Positions 1 through 9,300 of a DNA stretch of 64,000 nt are shown piece after piece. The position numbers and the translations under genes are program-made. The notes below the pieces were generated by a model, which was given only the letters and a program-made list of their open reading frames with translations, made no database searches and was not told the origin of the DNA. Within the stretch, counting starts at the first letter, position 1; each line of letters begins with the position of its first letter. Origin of the DNA: Frischella perrara (lineage in GTDB: Bacteria; Pseudomonadota; Gammaproteobacteria; Enterobacterales; Orbaceae); contig NZ_CP009056.1 in assembly GCF_000807275.1 (NCBI RefSeq), forward strand, positions 496,001-560,000, in the 5' to 3' direction.

Positions 1-115
1 CACCGGCAATACCCAGTAGTATCGTTTTAACAATACCTACTGTACCAATCGGCATGAAGAATTTTGCTAACCAACCAGCAATAAGACCCAAAATAATCCA
101 GCTTAAAATACCCAT
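1..115 (-). CDS. GlsB/YeaQ/YmgE family membrane protein (partial, 3' end outside window)
   Basis: Small hydrophobic inner-membrane protein of the transglycosylase-associated (GlsB/YeaQ/YmgE) family, linked in other bacteria to general stress; its biochemical role is unknown. The visible 38 N-terminal residues begin MGILSWIILGLIAGWLAKFF, followed by a glycine-rich second hydrophobic segment, which is the family hallmark. A good ribosome site (AGGAAG) lies about 8 bases before the ATG. The family is usually 80-85 residues, so over half lies beyond the window edge. It is the first gene on the minus strand downstream of lysC but separated from it by 380 bases, so probably its own unit. Confidence 0.8.
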   Translation of the reverse strand, partial: MGILSWIILGLIAGWLAKFFMPIGTVGIVKTILLGIAG

Positions 116-495
116 GATTGACTTCCTATATTAATGACATTGACAAAAATCTAAGTTACAACATTGTTTTAAAATGAAATTCTAAAACAAATTTAAAAAC
201 ATAAAGCTGTTAACGAGATAACTGATTGTTGAATCTTTTTTAGACTCGTTATTGATCAATGCATCAGAAATGAAAGCTCGCTTACCGATATTAAAAAATT
301 AATTAAATTACTATGGTTGTAAGCTATTTTATAAAATTATTGTTAAAAATCCAATAGTTAGCATGATTTTGTGTAATAGATAACGGCAATTAATGATAAT
401 TAACACCATTAATATAATGACTTGAATAAAAATATTGAGTTAGATGTGAATTATGGGATTGAATATTGGGTGAATTTAATATTCACCCAAATAAT
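116..495. other. Intergenic region between lysC and the GlsB-like gene
   Basis: An AT-rich gap of 380 bases with no convincing gene. It must hold the promoter of the GlsB-like gene on the minus strand. It also holds a perfect inverted repeat just after lysC (listed separately). A stretch near 390-410 has a GATAAT/ATTAAC-rich composition, but it does not match a Fur box well enough to call. Confidence 0.5.
466..490 (-). terminator. Hairpin downstream of lysC
   Basis: Perfect 10-bp inverted repeat TTGGGTGAAT / ATTCACCCAA with a 5-base loop, starting 6 bases after the lysC stop codon. Its position suggests transcription termination or mRNA 3'-end protection. The U-tract on the minus strand is weak, so intrinsic termination is not certain. 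Confidence 0.5.
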
Positions 496-1866
496 TTATT
501 CAAATAATGATTGATGTAAGACTTTAACAATAGATTCGGAATCGCTACTTTTAACCAAAAAACAAATATTATGTGTACTGGCGCCAAAACAAGATAAACG
601 AATAGTATATTCTTCTAAAGAAGCAAAAACTTTTTTAGCCATCCCTTTAAAGGTGGTTAAATTATTACCAATAATGGCGACTAAATCTAGATCTTCCTGT
701 ATGTCTACACAACATAAAGTAGATAATTCATCAAGTAATGGTTTTGTCAGTAAGCTATTTCCATCGGTACTGGTACCGGTTGTATCAATTGTTAGAGCAA
801 CACTAACCTCTGAGGTGGTAACTAAATCAACAGAGATATTGTGTTTAGCTAGAATAGCAAATACATTGGCTAAAAAACCCTGAGCATGCAACATATTTAG
901 GCTGTTAAGGGTCAATAATGTCTGTCTTCGACGTAGGGCTACTGCTCTAAATAATGGTAATTCAGAACGAATACTGTTGGTATTATATACAATAGTTCCA
1001 CCTTTATCTGGAGCTTTACTTGAGCCAACAAAGACAGGAATATTACTGCGAACAGCAGGGACTAAGGTTGCAGGGTGAAGTACTTTAGCTCCAAAAGTTG
1101 CCATTTCAGTTGCTTCAGCAAAGGTAATTTCATCAATTTTTTTAGCATTTTGTACAATACGTGGATCGGTTGTATAAATACCGGCAACATCTGTCCAAAT
1201 ATCGATTTGGGTTGCATTTAAGGCTTCACCTAGTAGTGCGGCTGTATAATCGCTGCCCCCTCGTCCTAAAGTCGTGGTTTTCCCTGAACTTTCACTGCCA
1301 ATGAAACCTTGTGTAACAATAATGTTCTCTATATTTAATGATTTTATATGTGCACAACATAATTGTTTAATTTCTTCAATTTTTGGTGTGGCTTTACCAA
1401 ATTTATTATCGGTTCGCATCACTTTGCGAACATCAAACCAGATTGCATGTTTATCTAATTGCTTTAAGACTTCAACAAATAAACGTGAAGACATTAATTC
1501 ACCGTAACTAACTAATTCATCGGTTAATGCAGGTGAGGTTGCCAAGCTAGCTGCTTCAGATAATGATGAAATATTGCTAATTGCTTGATCAATTACTTCG
1601 CGCAAAATAGGATTTTCTGGTAACTGTTCTAAAATGTTATATTGAATAGCTTGAATTTTAGCAATGTGCTGTTTGCGAATTTCGGAGTCACGACCTTCAG
1701 CTAAAGCAACTAATAGATTGGTAATGCCGGCAGAGGCAGACAAAACGACAACTTTCACATTTGGATTATTGGCTACAATTTTAGCGCTATTATACATTGC
1801 TTGATAATCAGCAACGCTAGTACCACCAAATTTAGCAATAATACATTGTTGAATCTGATTGCTCAT
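496..1866 (-). CDS. lysC: Lysine-sensitive aspartokinase III
   Basis: Phosphorylates L-aspartate, the first step of the lysine, methionine, threonine and diaminopimelate pathway in the cytoplasm. The protein (456 aa; E. coli LysC has 449) opens with the kinase motif KFGGTSVAD near residue 13. It continues with SASAGITNLLVALAEG, the TTLGRGGSDYTAALL substrate loop and ATFGAKVLHPATL, and ends with tandem ACT domains (HNISVDLVTTSEVS, then GASTHNICFLV) that bind lysine. There is no homoserine dehydrogenase domain, so it is the monofunctional lysine-regulated type. The ATG at 1866 was chosen over upstream in-frame starts because homology begins there and AACGAGG precedes it. A lysine riboswitch is common before lysC, but I could not recognise one in the roughly 180-base leader. 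Confidence 0.95.
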   Translation of the reverse strand: MSNQIQQCIIAKFGGTSVADYQAMYNSAKIVANNPNVKVVVLSASAGITNLLVALAEGRDSEIRKQHIAKIQAIQYNILEQLPENPILREVIDQAISNISSLSEAASLATSPALTDELVSYGELMSSRLFVEVLKQLDKHAIWFDVRKVMRTDNKFGKATPKIEEIKQLCCAHIKSLNIENIIVTQGFIGSESSGKTTTLGRGGSDYTAALLGEALNATQIDIWTDVAGIYTTDPRIVQNAKKIDEITFAEATEMATFGAKVLHPATLVPAVRSNIPVFVGSSKAPDKGGTIVYNTNSIRSELPLFRAVALRRRQTLLTLNSLNMLHAQGFLANVFAILAKHNISVDLVTTSEVSVALTIDTTGTSTDGNSLLTKPLLDELSTLCCVDIQEDLDLVAIIGNNLTTFKGMAKKVFASLEEYTIRLSCFGASTHNICFLVKSSDSESIVKVLHQSLFE

Positions 1867-2049
1867 TTTTTTCCTCGTTATTATTCTGTAAATAGATTTC
1901 ATAAAAGATGACTTATCTAGCATTCTACAGTTTTTATCCAATTAAAATAGTCACAATTAAAAAATATTATGTTGGATAGAGTTTTAAAAATTAACGTGAT
2001 ATCTAAAATCACTTTTAAAAAATGATAATTTTATGATGATGAATTGATA

Positions 2050-2071
2050 TAGTAGAGCACCAGCCCTACTA
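2050..2071 (-). terminator. Terminator hairpin after ycaO
   Basis: Inverted repeat TAGTAGAGC / GCCCTACTA (9-bp stem with one G-U pair, 4-base loop) 16 bases downstream of the ycaO stop. It separates ycaO from lysC. The following minus-strand sequence is only moderately U-rich. Confidence 0.5.
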
Positions 2072-2086
2072 TATAATCTGTTAGTT

Positions 2087-3832
2087 TCAAAGCATAGTTT
2101 GATGGAGTTTGTTGTAGACGGATAATAATTGTTGATGAGCAGTAAATTCTGTTAAATTATTATCTACTGCGAATAATCCATAAAATCGTTTATTACCAAT
2201 AACATATTGCCACATATCATTAACGACAGTCGTGCCATACATTTTATTAAAAGCTGATTGATAATCAGCAAAATAGTCTTTATCTCTAGATAGGGCAAAA
2301 TTAACCAGTGTTTGTAAGCAGCGATAAGCATGATTACGTTCTTTAGAGAAAACAGAACTATTCATTTCAATTGTCCAGTCAATCCAATCTTTGGCTTGAT
2401 CAAGATCTTGACCAGCTAGCGCCAACATTGCTTTTAATTCGCCGATACGTAGAGTAAACCATGCATTATCTTTACCGGTAGCTAAGCCAAGTAATTCACG
2501 AACTCTGGCAAAATCATCTAAGCCATCATCATCAAGTTGGTCAATTAAGGCTAAATACTGATCTGGATTAAGTTGGCTATTGGGGAGTGATAAAATGGTA
2601 TCACGCCAATTGATCGCCATGTTATTATTAGCAATGATCAGATCTTCTGGCGGATAAATTTCAGACATACCCACTGCCAAAATTCGACAAGCATAAACAT
2701 TCAAATGTTGATAATCCATTATTAGAACTTCAACGTCATGTTTTTGCATAATAGTCATAAGATTATTAAATTCTTGTTCAGTTGTTCCCGAAAAACACCA
2801 TTCAACAAATTCATAATCAGCGTGTTGATTAAATAAATCCCATGAAATTAAACCACTAGAGTCAATGAAATGGGTTTCAAGATTACTTAGATCTGCAACA
2901 TCATCGTTATCAAAGGAAGGAGGTGAAAATACGTTGAGATCATTTAAACTTCGGCCTTGTAATAATTCTGTTACCGTTCTTTCCAGCGCCACACCAAAAT
3001 TAGGATGTGCCCCAAAAGAAGCATAACAAGTTCCATTCTCTGGATTAAACAAGACGACGCAAATTACTGGAAATTGACCACCTAATGATGCATCAAAACA
3101 GAAAATAGGGAAGCCTTCTTGCTCTAAAGATATAATTGATTTTAAAGTATTAGGATAGCGATTTAGTATCTCCTCAGGAATCAAAGGTAAACTAATAGCT
3201 TCACTAATAATACGATTTTTAACGTAACGCTCGAAAATTTCAGACAAGCCTTGTACACGAGCTTCATTTCGTGTATTACCCGCTGACATACCATTAGAAG
3301 CATATAAGTTTGCAATTAAATTAACAGGTACATAAACGGTTGATTGATTAGACTGCTGAATAAAAGGTAATGCACAAATACCACGTTGTGAATGACTCGA
3401 TTGGAGATCAACTAAATCACTGGCCGATAATTCGTTATCTGGATCATAAAATGTCAATAATTCCGGCGTTAATAAACCTACAGGAATACTATTATCATTA
3501 GGGATTGCAAACCATTTCTCAGTAGGATAGTGGATAAAATCACTTTCGGCTATGTTTTTACCAAGATAAAAATCCGAAAAGAAATAATTGGTTGATAAAC
3601 GTTCAAAATATTCACCTAAAGCCGACGCTAATGCAGCTTTCTTACTAGCACCTTTCCCATTTGCAAAACATAATGGACAATGAGTATTTTGAATATGTAC
3701 AGACCATACATTTGGCACCGGATTTAGCCAAGATGCTTCTTTAATTTCTAAATCATAATTAGCTAAATGTTGTTGAAAATGTTGGATTGAATCTTCTAGA
3801 GCGGCATCTTTGCCGGGAATATAAGTTTTCAT
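2087..3832 (-). CDS. ycaO: YcaO, ribosomal protein S12 methylthiotransferase accessory factor
   Basis: YcaO-fold ATP-dependent protein. The E. coli orthologue assists RimO in beta-methylthiolation of ribosomal protein S12. The 581-aa protein aligns with E. coli YcaO (586 aa) along its length, with shared blocks PGKDAALEDSI, EASWLNPVPNVWSVHI, ALGEYFERLSTNYFF, SAGNTRNEARVQGLSE and ALERTVTELLQGR, plus the C-terminal helical repeat region (RVRELLGLATG, LRIGELKAMLALAG). ATP and Mg-binding acidic residues lie in the RNEARVQGLSEIFERY block. It is followed by lysC but separated by a hairpin, and is not beside any precursor peptide or dehydrogenase. The housekeeping role is therefore far more likely than natural-product cyclodehydration. 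Confidence 0.93.
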   Translation of the reverse strand: MKTYIPGKDAALEDSIQHFQQHLANYDLEIKEASWLNPVPNVWSVHIQNTHCPLCFANGKGASKKAALASALGEYFERLSTNYFFSDFYLGKNIAESDFIHYPTEKWFAIPNDNSIPVGLLTPELLTFYDPDNELSASDLVDLQSSHSQRGICALPFIQQSNQSTVYVPVNLIANLYASNGMSAGNTRNEARVQGLSEIFERYVKNRIISEAISLPLIPEEILNRYPNTLKSIISLEQEGFPIFCFDASLGGQFPVICVVLFNPENGTCYASFGAHPNFGVALERTVTELLQGRSLNDLNVFSPPSFDNDDVADLSNLETHFIDSSGLISWDLFNQHADYEFVEWCFSGTTEQEFNNLMTIMQKHDVEVLIMDYQHLNVYACRILAVGMSEIYPPEDLIIANNNMAINWRDTILSLPNSQLNPDQYLALIDQLDDDGLDDFARVRELLGLATGKDNAWFTLRIGELKAMLALAGQDLDQAKDWIDWTIEMNSSVFSKERNHAYRCLQTLVNFALSRDKDYFADYQSAFNKMYGTTVVNDMWQYVIGNKRFYGLFAVDNNLTEFTAHQQLLSVYNKLHQTML

Positions 3833-3959
3833 GTAAAATCTCAGTCTGTTTTTTTTCTTAAAAAGCGATTGATTTATTGAGTAATTTATTTTTTAATGAC
3901 TTTGCTAATTATCGCAGATAAACGTAATAATCACTAAATTTTTTTATAAAGGAAATAAA

Positions 3960-4307
3960 ATGAAAGATATTTTTGATTTAAAAGGGCTTACTATTAAAGA
4001 CCTTTTATTTTTTAATAAAATGCTTACCCCAAAATTATTACCTCTTTTTTATTGGCTAGCATTATTATGCGTATCAATCTCTGGTCTTTTTATTATTCTG
4101 GGTAGTTTGTCATTAATAGGTATAAGTTTCTTTATGGCAATGTCAGGGATTATATCTGGCATTATAACAATTGTTATGGGTGCGATATCCATTCGTATTG
4201 GCTGTGAACTAATAAGTGTATTATTTAATATAAACCGTAATATTGAAAAAGTAGCGAATAGTCAGCAAAATGCTGTAAATGCTGATGATGTAATTGAAGA
4301 AAAATAA
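3960..4307 (+). CDS. DUF4282 family membrane protein
   Basis: A 115-aa protein with two strong hydrophobic segments (about residues 28-50 and 55-80) and a charged C-terminal tail rich in N, D and E. The N-terminal pattern, an aromatic LLFFNKMLTPKLLPLFYW block followed by glycine-rich membrane helices, matches DUF4282 proteins, whose function is unknown. AAAGGA lies 8 bases before the ATG. It is monocistronic: divergent from ycaO, convergent with tsaD, and followed by its own terminator. Probably an inner-membrane protein. Confidence 0.75.
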   Translation: MKDIFDLKGLTIKDLLFFNKMLTPKLLPLFYWLALLCVSISGLFIILGSLSLIGISFFMAMSGIISGIITIVMGAISIRIGCELISVLFNINRNIEKVANSQQNAVNADDVIEEK

Positions 4308-4346
4308 TCTCGGATTGAGTCAATTAATTATTATTGGAGTCATTTT

Positions 4347-4370
4347 ATTGGGAGATTAACTCCCAATTTT
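4347..4370 (+). terminator. Terminator after the DUF4282 gene
   Basis: ATTGGGAG / CTCCCAAT 8-bp stem, 5-base loop ATTAA, followed by a short T run. It lies between two convergent genes and may act on both strands. Confidence 0.65.
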
Positions 4371-4429
4371 ATACTTAACAATATTTGAACTTAATAATAT
4401 TTAAATATAGTTTCTTTATTAATTCAGGC

Positions 4430-5446
4430 TTATCCGTTATTAAGCTCACTTAGCGGCCATCTTGGTCTAACAGTGATGCTTAGGTCAGCCGATTGTTTTG
4501 CTTTTAAATGTACCATACCAGCGTAAGCAATCATTGCGCCATTATCGGTACAAAATTCAAGACGAGGGTAATAAACCTGACCACCAATTTTATCCATCAT
4601 CTTCGTAAGTTGCTGACGCAATGTTATGTTGGCACTTACCCCCCCAGCAATAACCAAACGTTTATAGCCAGTTTGTTGTAAAGCTCGTTTGGATTTAATG
4701 ACCAAAGTATCAACTAACGCATCTTCAAAAGCACGGGCAATGTCTGCTTTCGTTTGTTCATCTAATGGCTGATGTTGCTGGATGGTATTTGCTGCATAAG
4801 TTTTCAAACCTGAGAAACTGAAATCTAATCCGGGTCTATCTGTCATTGGACGAGGGAAATGAAAGCGGTGAGAGTCACCGGATTGAGCTAATTTCGATAA
4901 TTTGGCTCCTCCCGGATAGTCTAAACCAAGTAATTTTGCCGTTTTATCAAAAGCCTCACCGGCAGCATCATCAATTGATTCACCTAATAATTCATAATGT
5001 CCAAGTTGACTAACTTTAATTAATTGTGTGTGTCCACCCGAAACCAATAGTGCAATAAATGGGAAGGCAGGGGGATTATCCTCTAACATTGGAGCTAGCA
5101 AATGTCCTTCCATATGATGTACTTCAATTGCTGGAATATTCCATGCATAAGCAAGGGAACGACCGATTGAAGCACCAACCAACAAAGCGCCTATTAAACC
5201 AGGACCTGCAGTATAAGCTATCCCATCTATATCTGATGCGGATAATCCCGACTCATCTAATGCGGCTTTAATCAAGGGTATGGTTTTGCGAATATGATCA
5301 CGGGATGCAAGCTCTGGTACCACGCCACCATAATCGGCATGTAAATCAACTTGTGAATAAAGTTGATTAGCTAATAATCCTTGTTCTTCATCATAAATTG
5401 CAACACCTGTTTCATCACAAGAGGTTTCAATAGCCAAAATTTTCAT
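4430..5446 (-). CDS. tsaD: tRNA N6-adenosine threonylcarbamoyltransferase
   Basis: Transfers the threonylcarbamoyl group from threonylcarbamoyl-AMP to A37 of ANN-decoding tRNAs, as the catalytic subunit of the TsaB-TsaD-TsaE complex. The protein (338 aa, typical) has the Kae1/Gcp signature: ETSCDETG at the start, the metal-binding HHMEGH near residue 110, [30 protein letters not shown] and [12 protein letters not shown] near the end. Its start overlaps the yacG stop as TAATG, so the two are translationally coupled. In E. coli tsaD sits next to rpsU; here it closes the coaE-zapD-yacG run. Confidence 0.97.
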   Translation of the reverse strand: MKILAIETSCDETGVAIYDEEQGLLANQLYSQVDLHADYGGVVPELASRDHIRKTIPLIKAALDESGLSASDIDGIAYTAGPGLIGALLVGASIGRSLAYAWNIPAIEVHHMEGHLLAPMLEDNPPAFPFIALLVSGGHTQLIKVSQLGHYELLGESIDDAAGEAFDKTAKLLGLDYPGGAKLSKLAQSGDSHRFHFPRPMTDRPGLDFSFSGLKTYAANTIQQHQPLDEQTKADIARAFEDALVDTLVIKSKRALQQTGYKRLVIAGGVSANITLRQQLTKMMDKIGGQVYYPRLEFCTDNGAMIAYAGMVHLKAKQSADLSITVRPRWPLSELNNG

Positions 5447-5658
5447 TAATTATACTCATCAATTTTGTTAGTTGCTTCGCTCCATAATTCCTCTTCAACT
5501 ATATCCTCAGAGGCAATACGGTGAGACTCATTTGCCCATTCACCAAGATCAATGAGCTGACATCGTTTACTACAAAATGGTCGATAAGGGTGGCTATCAT
5601 TCCATTCGATCGATTTTTGACAAGTAGGGCATTTAACAAAGGTTTTTTCTGAATTCAT
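5446..5658 (-). CDS. yacG: DNA gyrase inhibitor YacG
   Basis: Small zinc protein that binds the GyrB C-terminal domain and inhibits gyrase in E. coli. The 70-aa product has the paired zinc ligands CPTC (near residue 9) and [15 protein letters not shown] (near 28-42), then an acidic tail. The frame is open upstream to a TTG at 5712, but homology starts at the ATG at 5658, close to the usual size of 65 aa. The ribosome site is weak. It lies directly between zapD and tsaD, as in the conserved coaE-zapD-yacG order. Confidence 0.9.
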   Translation of the reverse strand: MNSEKTFVKCPTCQKSIEWNDSHPYRPFCSKRCQLIDLGEWANESHRIASEDIVEEELWSEATNKIDEYN

Positions 5659-5720
5659 ATTAAATAAAGTCTTTTCTATACTATCAGGTATTTTAGCATA
5701 AAATGAGTTCAATACTTAGC

Positions 5721-6488
5721 TTAACAACAAGCAAGCTCAAACTCAAATTCAGCTGATTCTTCTTGTTCGTCATTATCCAATGTGGGTTCCAGTGGTAAAA
5801 AGCGTATAGCAAAACGATTGTTATTACCGGAAACTTGTGGATAAAGCCTTTTATCAAAAGGTACTTTAATTCTTAGGAGACTAATATCATCCTGACTATT
5901 TTGATAAAAACGGTTAGTGCATAGCAAGGTTTTAAAATGGCTAGATTGACGGATCAATTGCATACATAAGGACATTGCTTGAAATAGAGTTGAAAAACTA
6001 TCTAACCATTGATTAATTTGGTTTTCACGAAAGGATTGAGGGTGTTGTAACCATAAATGGAAAAAAGGTAAATCAAAGCTACAGCATCCACCAGGAATTG
6101 TTAAACGTTTGCGAATTGCTGTAATAAAACGATCATCTTTTAAATCATAACCCATTTTAGGATCGAGACTTAATTGTTGAATTAAAACATTTAATTTACT
6201 TAATAAATCATCAAGTAACGGTGTGTCGACCCCCGGTACATTCAACCAAATAGATAGCTTTTGTTTTTGTTCTTCAATACTTTTAATTAAATCAGCTCGA
6301 ATATCGTTACGTTCGATAATTTCCAATATTTCATTTAATAAATGAAAAAAATATAACGCATTATTAGCGTCAAAATTTTTATTATACATCAATTGTTTAA
6401 TCAAAAATTCCAAGCGTAACCAAATACGTATTTTTTCATTGAGTGGATGTTCAAAAATCACCATAGTTTTGGCATTACCCATATACAT
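5721..6488 (-). CDS. zapD: Cell division protein ZapD
   Basis: Cytoplasmic Z-ring associated protein that bundles FtsZ filaments. The 255-aa sequence matches ZapD (247 aa in E. coli) through FEHPLNEKIRIWLRLEFL at the start, IPGGCCSFDLP in the centre, SQLYPQ-like LYPQVSGNNNRFAIRF, and the typical end FELACC. Methionines at residues 1, 3 and 9 could each start it; M3 or M9 best fit relatives. It is in the operon coaE-zapD-yacG-tsaD with short gaps (10 bases to coaE). Confidence 0.93.
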   Translation of the reverse strand: MYMGNAKTMVIFEHPLNEKIRIWLRLEFLIKQLMYNKNFDANNALYFFHLLNEILEIIERNDIRADLIKSIEEQKQKLSIWLNVPGVDTPLLDDLLSKLNVLIQQLSLDPKMGYDLKDDRFITAIRKRLTIPGGCCSFDLPFFHLWLQHPQSFRENQINQWLDSFSTLFQAMSLCMQLIRQSSHFKTLLCTNRFYQNSQDDISLLRIKVPFDKRLYPQVSGNNNRFAIRFLPLEPTLDNDEQEESAEFEFELACC

Positions 6489-6498
6489 GTATGTTCAA

Positions 6499-7107
6499 TT
6501 ACAAAGTTGTTTTATGCGATAAATTGAGATATTGTTCGTGTAATAAAAAAACTTGTCGAGTGAGGTCAACGGTTTGATGACTATTGATAATGATATCATC
6601 AGCATAACGACGTCTATCTTCATCTGTTAATTGAGATAATATCATATTTTTAGCTAAATTTTTATCTATATTATCGCGTTTTTGTAGTCTTTTTAACTGA
6701 ATATCCGGTGCTGTTTCTACAATTAGTGTCCGATTAGCGTAGACATTCCATTGATTTTCGATTAATAAAGGAACCACCCATATTACATAAGGTGAATGCT
6801 GTTGTTTAATTAGCTTTTGTGTTTCAGATAAAATGATTGGATGCAAATAGTTATTTAACCATGCTCTTTCTGCTGGTTGATTGAATATAACTGTTCTTAA
6901 TTTATTCCGATCAAGTTCGTGTGAAGGTAAAACGATTTGTTGACCAAAGTGAGCAATAATATCATTATAGGCAACGGTATCAGGTTGTACTACCTGTCTA
7001 GCAATAATATCTGTATCAATAATCGGTACCCCTAATTGGGCAAAAAGGTTAGCAACGGTTGTTTTGCCACTTGCTATTCCACCCGTTAAGGCAACAATAT
7101 AAGGCAT
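6499..7107 (-). CDS. coaE: Dephospho-CoA kinase
   Basis: Last step of coenzyme A synthesis, phosphorylation of the ribose 3'-OH of dephospho-CoA. The 202-aa protein has a P-loop GGIASGKT at residues 9-16, the DTDIIARQVV substrate motif and the WVVPLLIEN and LKRLQKRDN lid segments. The frame extends upstream to methionines at 7149 and 7170, but homology begins at MPYIVALTGG (7107), which gives the usual length. No strong ribosome site is visible before any of these starts. The CoA-related neighbours seen in some genomes are absent; the zapD-yacG linkage is standard. Confidence 0.93.
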   Translation of the reverse strand: MPYIVALTGGIASGKTTVANLFAQLGVPIIDTDIIARQVVQPDTVAYNDIIAHFGQQIVLPSHELDRNKLRTVIFNQPAERAWLNNYLHPIILSETQKLIKQQHSPYVIWVVPLLIENQWNVYANRTLIVETAPDIQLKRLQKRDNIDKNLAKNMILSQLTDEDRRRYADDIIINSHQTVDLTRQVFLLHEQYLNLSHKTTL

Positions 7108-7336
7108 ATTAATTGGGATAATTTCGTTATATTTCACGTAGCTTAACATATTGATAGGTATCTGCAACATTTAGTAAGATTAAAGATAATCATAGTTTGT
7201 TATTTTTAAAAACAAAAGATAAAAGGAAATCAAGATGTTATGGAAATATTGACTTGAAATCTATGAATAACACCTATTCCTTCTTCTTGGTGAGATATAA
7301 ATCAAATGAAATATCATAGACCTATTTTATTGTTTT

Positions 7337-8113
7337 TTAGGAAAGTAATAAGCAATAGGCTGCAATAATTAGACACGGTCCAAATGGAATAACTTTGGAT
7401 TGGTTGACGGTATGAGTTTTAAATTTGGTTAAGTATGGATGTTTATGGATAGCAAATAAAATTAAACCGATCATACACGCAATTATGAGTAATATTGGTA
7501 AATAATGATAATTAACCCACGTCCCCAAAGCTGCAAGTAATTTTATATCACCTCCGCCTAAACCAATTCGTTTAGTTATGAGGTAATAGATTAAAGAAGG
7601 AACTCCAAGGAGGAGCATTCCCAATACCATACCTATCCACGCATCATATAATACAATTTGGTTTATTCCGAAAGTAGAACTTATTAAACCAAGAATCAAT
7701 ATCAAATAATTGAAACAATTAGGTAGTATTAAATATCGGTAATCGATAATAATGAGAATAATAAAAATCATGGTAAGTAAAATTAACATGATTGACCATA
7801 AGTTAATACTATAATAAGTAATGATAAATATATTGATGATTGCAAATAGCATTTCCATAGCAGGATAATGGATAGCAATAGATGTCTGACAGAAACGACA
7901 TTTACCGCCCTGAATTAGCCATGATATGACGGGTATTAAGGAAAATCCTGTTAAATTATGTTTGCATTGAGGACAATAAGATCGCTTAAAAATAATAGTC
8001 ACTAAAAATTGATAAGTAGTTTGGCTTGGTGAATAACGACTGATTATTAAATTAACAAAACTACCTAAACATAAGCCAATTCCTCCCGTAATTAAGATTA
8101 GTATTATATTCAT
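7337..8113 (-). CDS. pilD: Type IV prepilin peptidase / N-methyltransferase
   Basis: Inner-membrane aspartyl protease that cleaves the prepilin leader and N-methylates the new N-terminus. The 258-aa protein has a short N-terminal LGSFVN block, the two zinc pairs CPQC and CRFC in the cytoplasmic loop, and about seven further membrane helices. The catalytic aspartates are in DYRYLILPN and GLGGGDIKLL. It overlaps pilC by the TAATG arrangement, so it is the last gene of the pilus operon. Having all four genes together allows autonomous pilin processing. Confidence 0.93.
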   Translation of the reverse strand: MNIILILITGGIGLCLGSFVNLIISRYSPSQTTYQFLVTIIFKRSYCPQCKHNLTGFSLIPVISWLIQGGKCRFCQTSIAIHYPAMEMLFAIINIFIITYYSINLWSIMLILLTMIFIILIIIDYRYLILPNCFNYLILILGLISSTFGINQIVLYDAWIGMVLGMLLLGVPSLIYYLITKRIGLGGGDIKLLAALGTWVNYHYLPILLIIACMIGLILFAIHKHPYLTKFKTHTVNQSKVIPFGPCLIIAAYCLLLS

Positions 8114-9300
8114 TAATGAATAACACTCCCTAATTGGAAAATCGGCAGGTACATTGCTATCACTAAACTTCCTATAATCAGTGCCATAATAGAAATCATA
8201 AATGGTTCAATTTTACTAGTTAAATTATCGGTTAACTGATCATTATGTGATTCATAATAATTGGCTAATCGTTGCAACATGATTTCAAGTGTTCCTGATT
8301 CCTCACCAACACGAATAAGTTGGAAGCAAATTTTCGGAAAAATTGTAATTTCATCAATTGCAAGACTAAATGATTTACCTTGTTTTATAGCGATATTAAT
8401 TTTTGCAAGAGCATATTGAAATAATTGGTGATAAGTCGTTTTTTGAGCAGTTGCAATACTTGCAATGAGTGGAATACCCGACTGTTGGGTTATTAACAGT
8501 GTTTGAAAAATTAGTGTTAAATTTGCGCTGATAAGCAATTGTCCTAAAACAGGCAGTTTTAAAAGTAGTTGCAAAATTATTTGACCATAACGCTTTTTTA
8601 GATATTTTTGATAAATAACACTAGAGATAAAAATTATACATAAAAGAACCAGATATTTTTCTTGTAAAAAGTTAGAAAAGGTAATTACAGCTTGGGTAAA
8701 TGGTGGCAATTGAGCATCAAAATTCTGATAGACATCAATAAAATTAGGTAGGACAACTAATAACATAATTAGGCAGACTATTATTGTCACCAATAATAAA
8801 AAAATCGGGTAACGTAGTGCTTTTTTGATTTTTTGTCTGAGTTGGTGATTTTTTTCAAGTAATTCAGCTAGGCGAGCAAAACTATTTTCTAGCTGACCTG
8901 TTATTTCCCCTGTAGCAATGATTTCTTGATAGAGAGGAGAAAAAATATCAGGATAACGGCTAAGTGCTTGAGTAATCGTTTTACCCAGTATTAGCTGTTG
9001 TTTAATCTCGTTAAGTAACCATTGCCATTGTAAAATAGGGTGATCATTAGCAATAAGTGTCAATGTTTCGATAATAGGTAAACCCGCTTTTAACATCGTA
9101 GCTAGTTGTTTAGTAACAACTATTAATTGTTGGATAGAAAAGCTTCTTTTGCTAATATAATTTTTTGCAGTTAGTTTAAAAAATAGTTTTTGTTGTAATA
9201 GTAATACTTGGCGTGCTTGATAAAACGATTTTGCTACCAATATATGTTGCTTCCCTGATATATCTTGCCATAAATATATTCGCTTCATAGTGATAACCAT
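8113..9300 (-). CDS. pilC: Type IV pilus inner-membrane platform protein (PilC/HofC/GspF family)
   Basis: Polytopic protein on which the assembly ATPase acts to build pili. At 395 aa it has the expected length and the duplicated GspF domain: first copy with FTKQLATMLKAGLP and AGLPI-like motifs near residues 65-80 and a membrane helix near 165-185; second copy near residues 265-385 with QQSGIPL and RVGEESGTLEIML, ending with a membrane helix. The start overlaps the pilB stop (TAATG); a second in-frame Met four codons on is also possible. The nearest E. coli counterpart is hofC. Confidence 0.92.
   Translation of the reverse strand: MVITMKRIYLWQDISGKQHILVAKSFYQARQVLLLQQKLFFKLTAKNYISKRSFSIQQLIVVTKQLATMLKAGLPIIETLTLIANDHPILQWQWLLNEIKQQLILGKTITQALSRYPDIFSPLYQEIIATGEITGQLENSFARLAELLEKNHQLRQKIKKALRYPIFLLLVTIIVCLIMLLVVLPNFIDVYQNFDAQLPPFTQAVITFSNFLQEKYLVLLCIIFISSVIYQKYLKKRYGQIILQLLLKLPVLGQLLISANLTLIFQTLLITQQSGIPLIASIATAQKTTYHQLFQYALAKINIAIKQGKSFSLAIDEITIFPKICFQLIRVGEESGTLEIMLQRLANYYESHNDQLTDNLTSKIEPFMISIMALIIGSLVIAMYLPIFQLGSVIH

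Noticed and set aside
380-420. Fur-box-like ATGATAATTA stretch
   Set aside because: Too short and weak a match to the 19-bp consensus in such AT-rich DNA.
653-883. Opposite-strand ORFs inside lysC, pyrG, tktA, ftsK and other genes
   Set aside because: They are shadows of well-supported genes in other frames, without ribosome sites or recognisable domains.
1867-2049. Possible lysine riboswitch before lysC
   Set aside because: The leader is long enough, but I could not find the conserved lysine-box core or an antiterminator/terminator pair. A covariance-model search would settle it.
2087-3832. YcaO as a natural-product cyclodehydratase
   Set aside because: Full-length match to E. coli YcaO including the C-terminal repeat region, with no precursor peptide, dehydrogenase or E1-like partner nearby.
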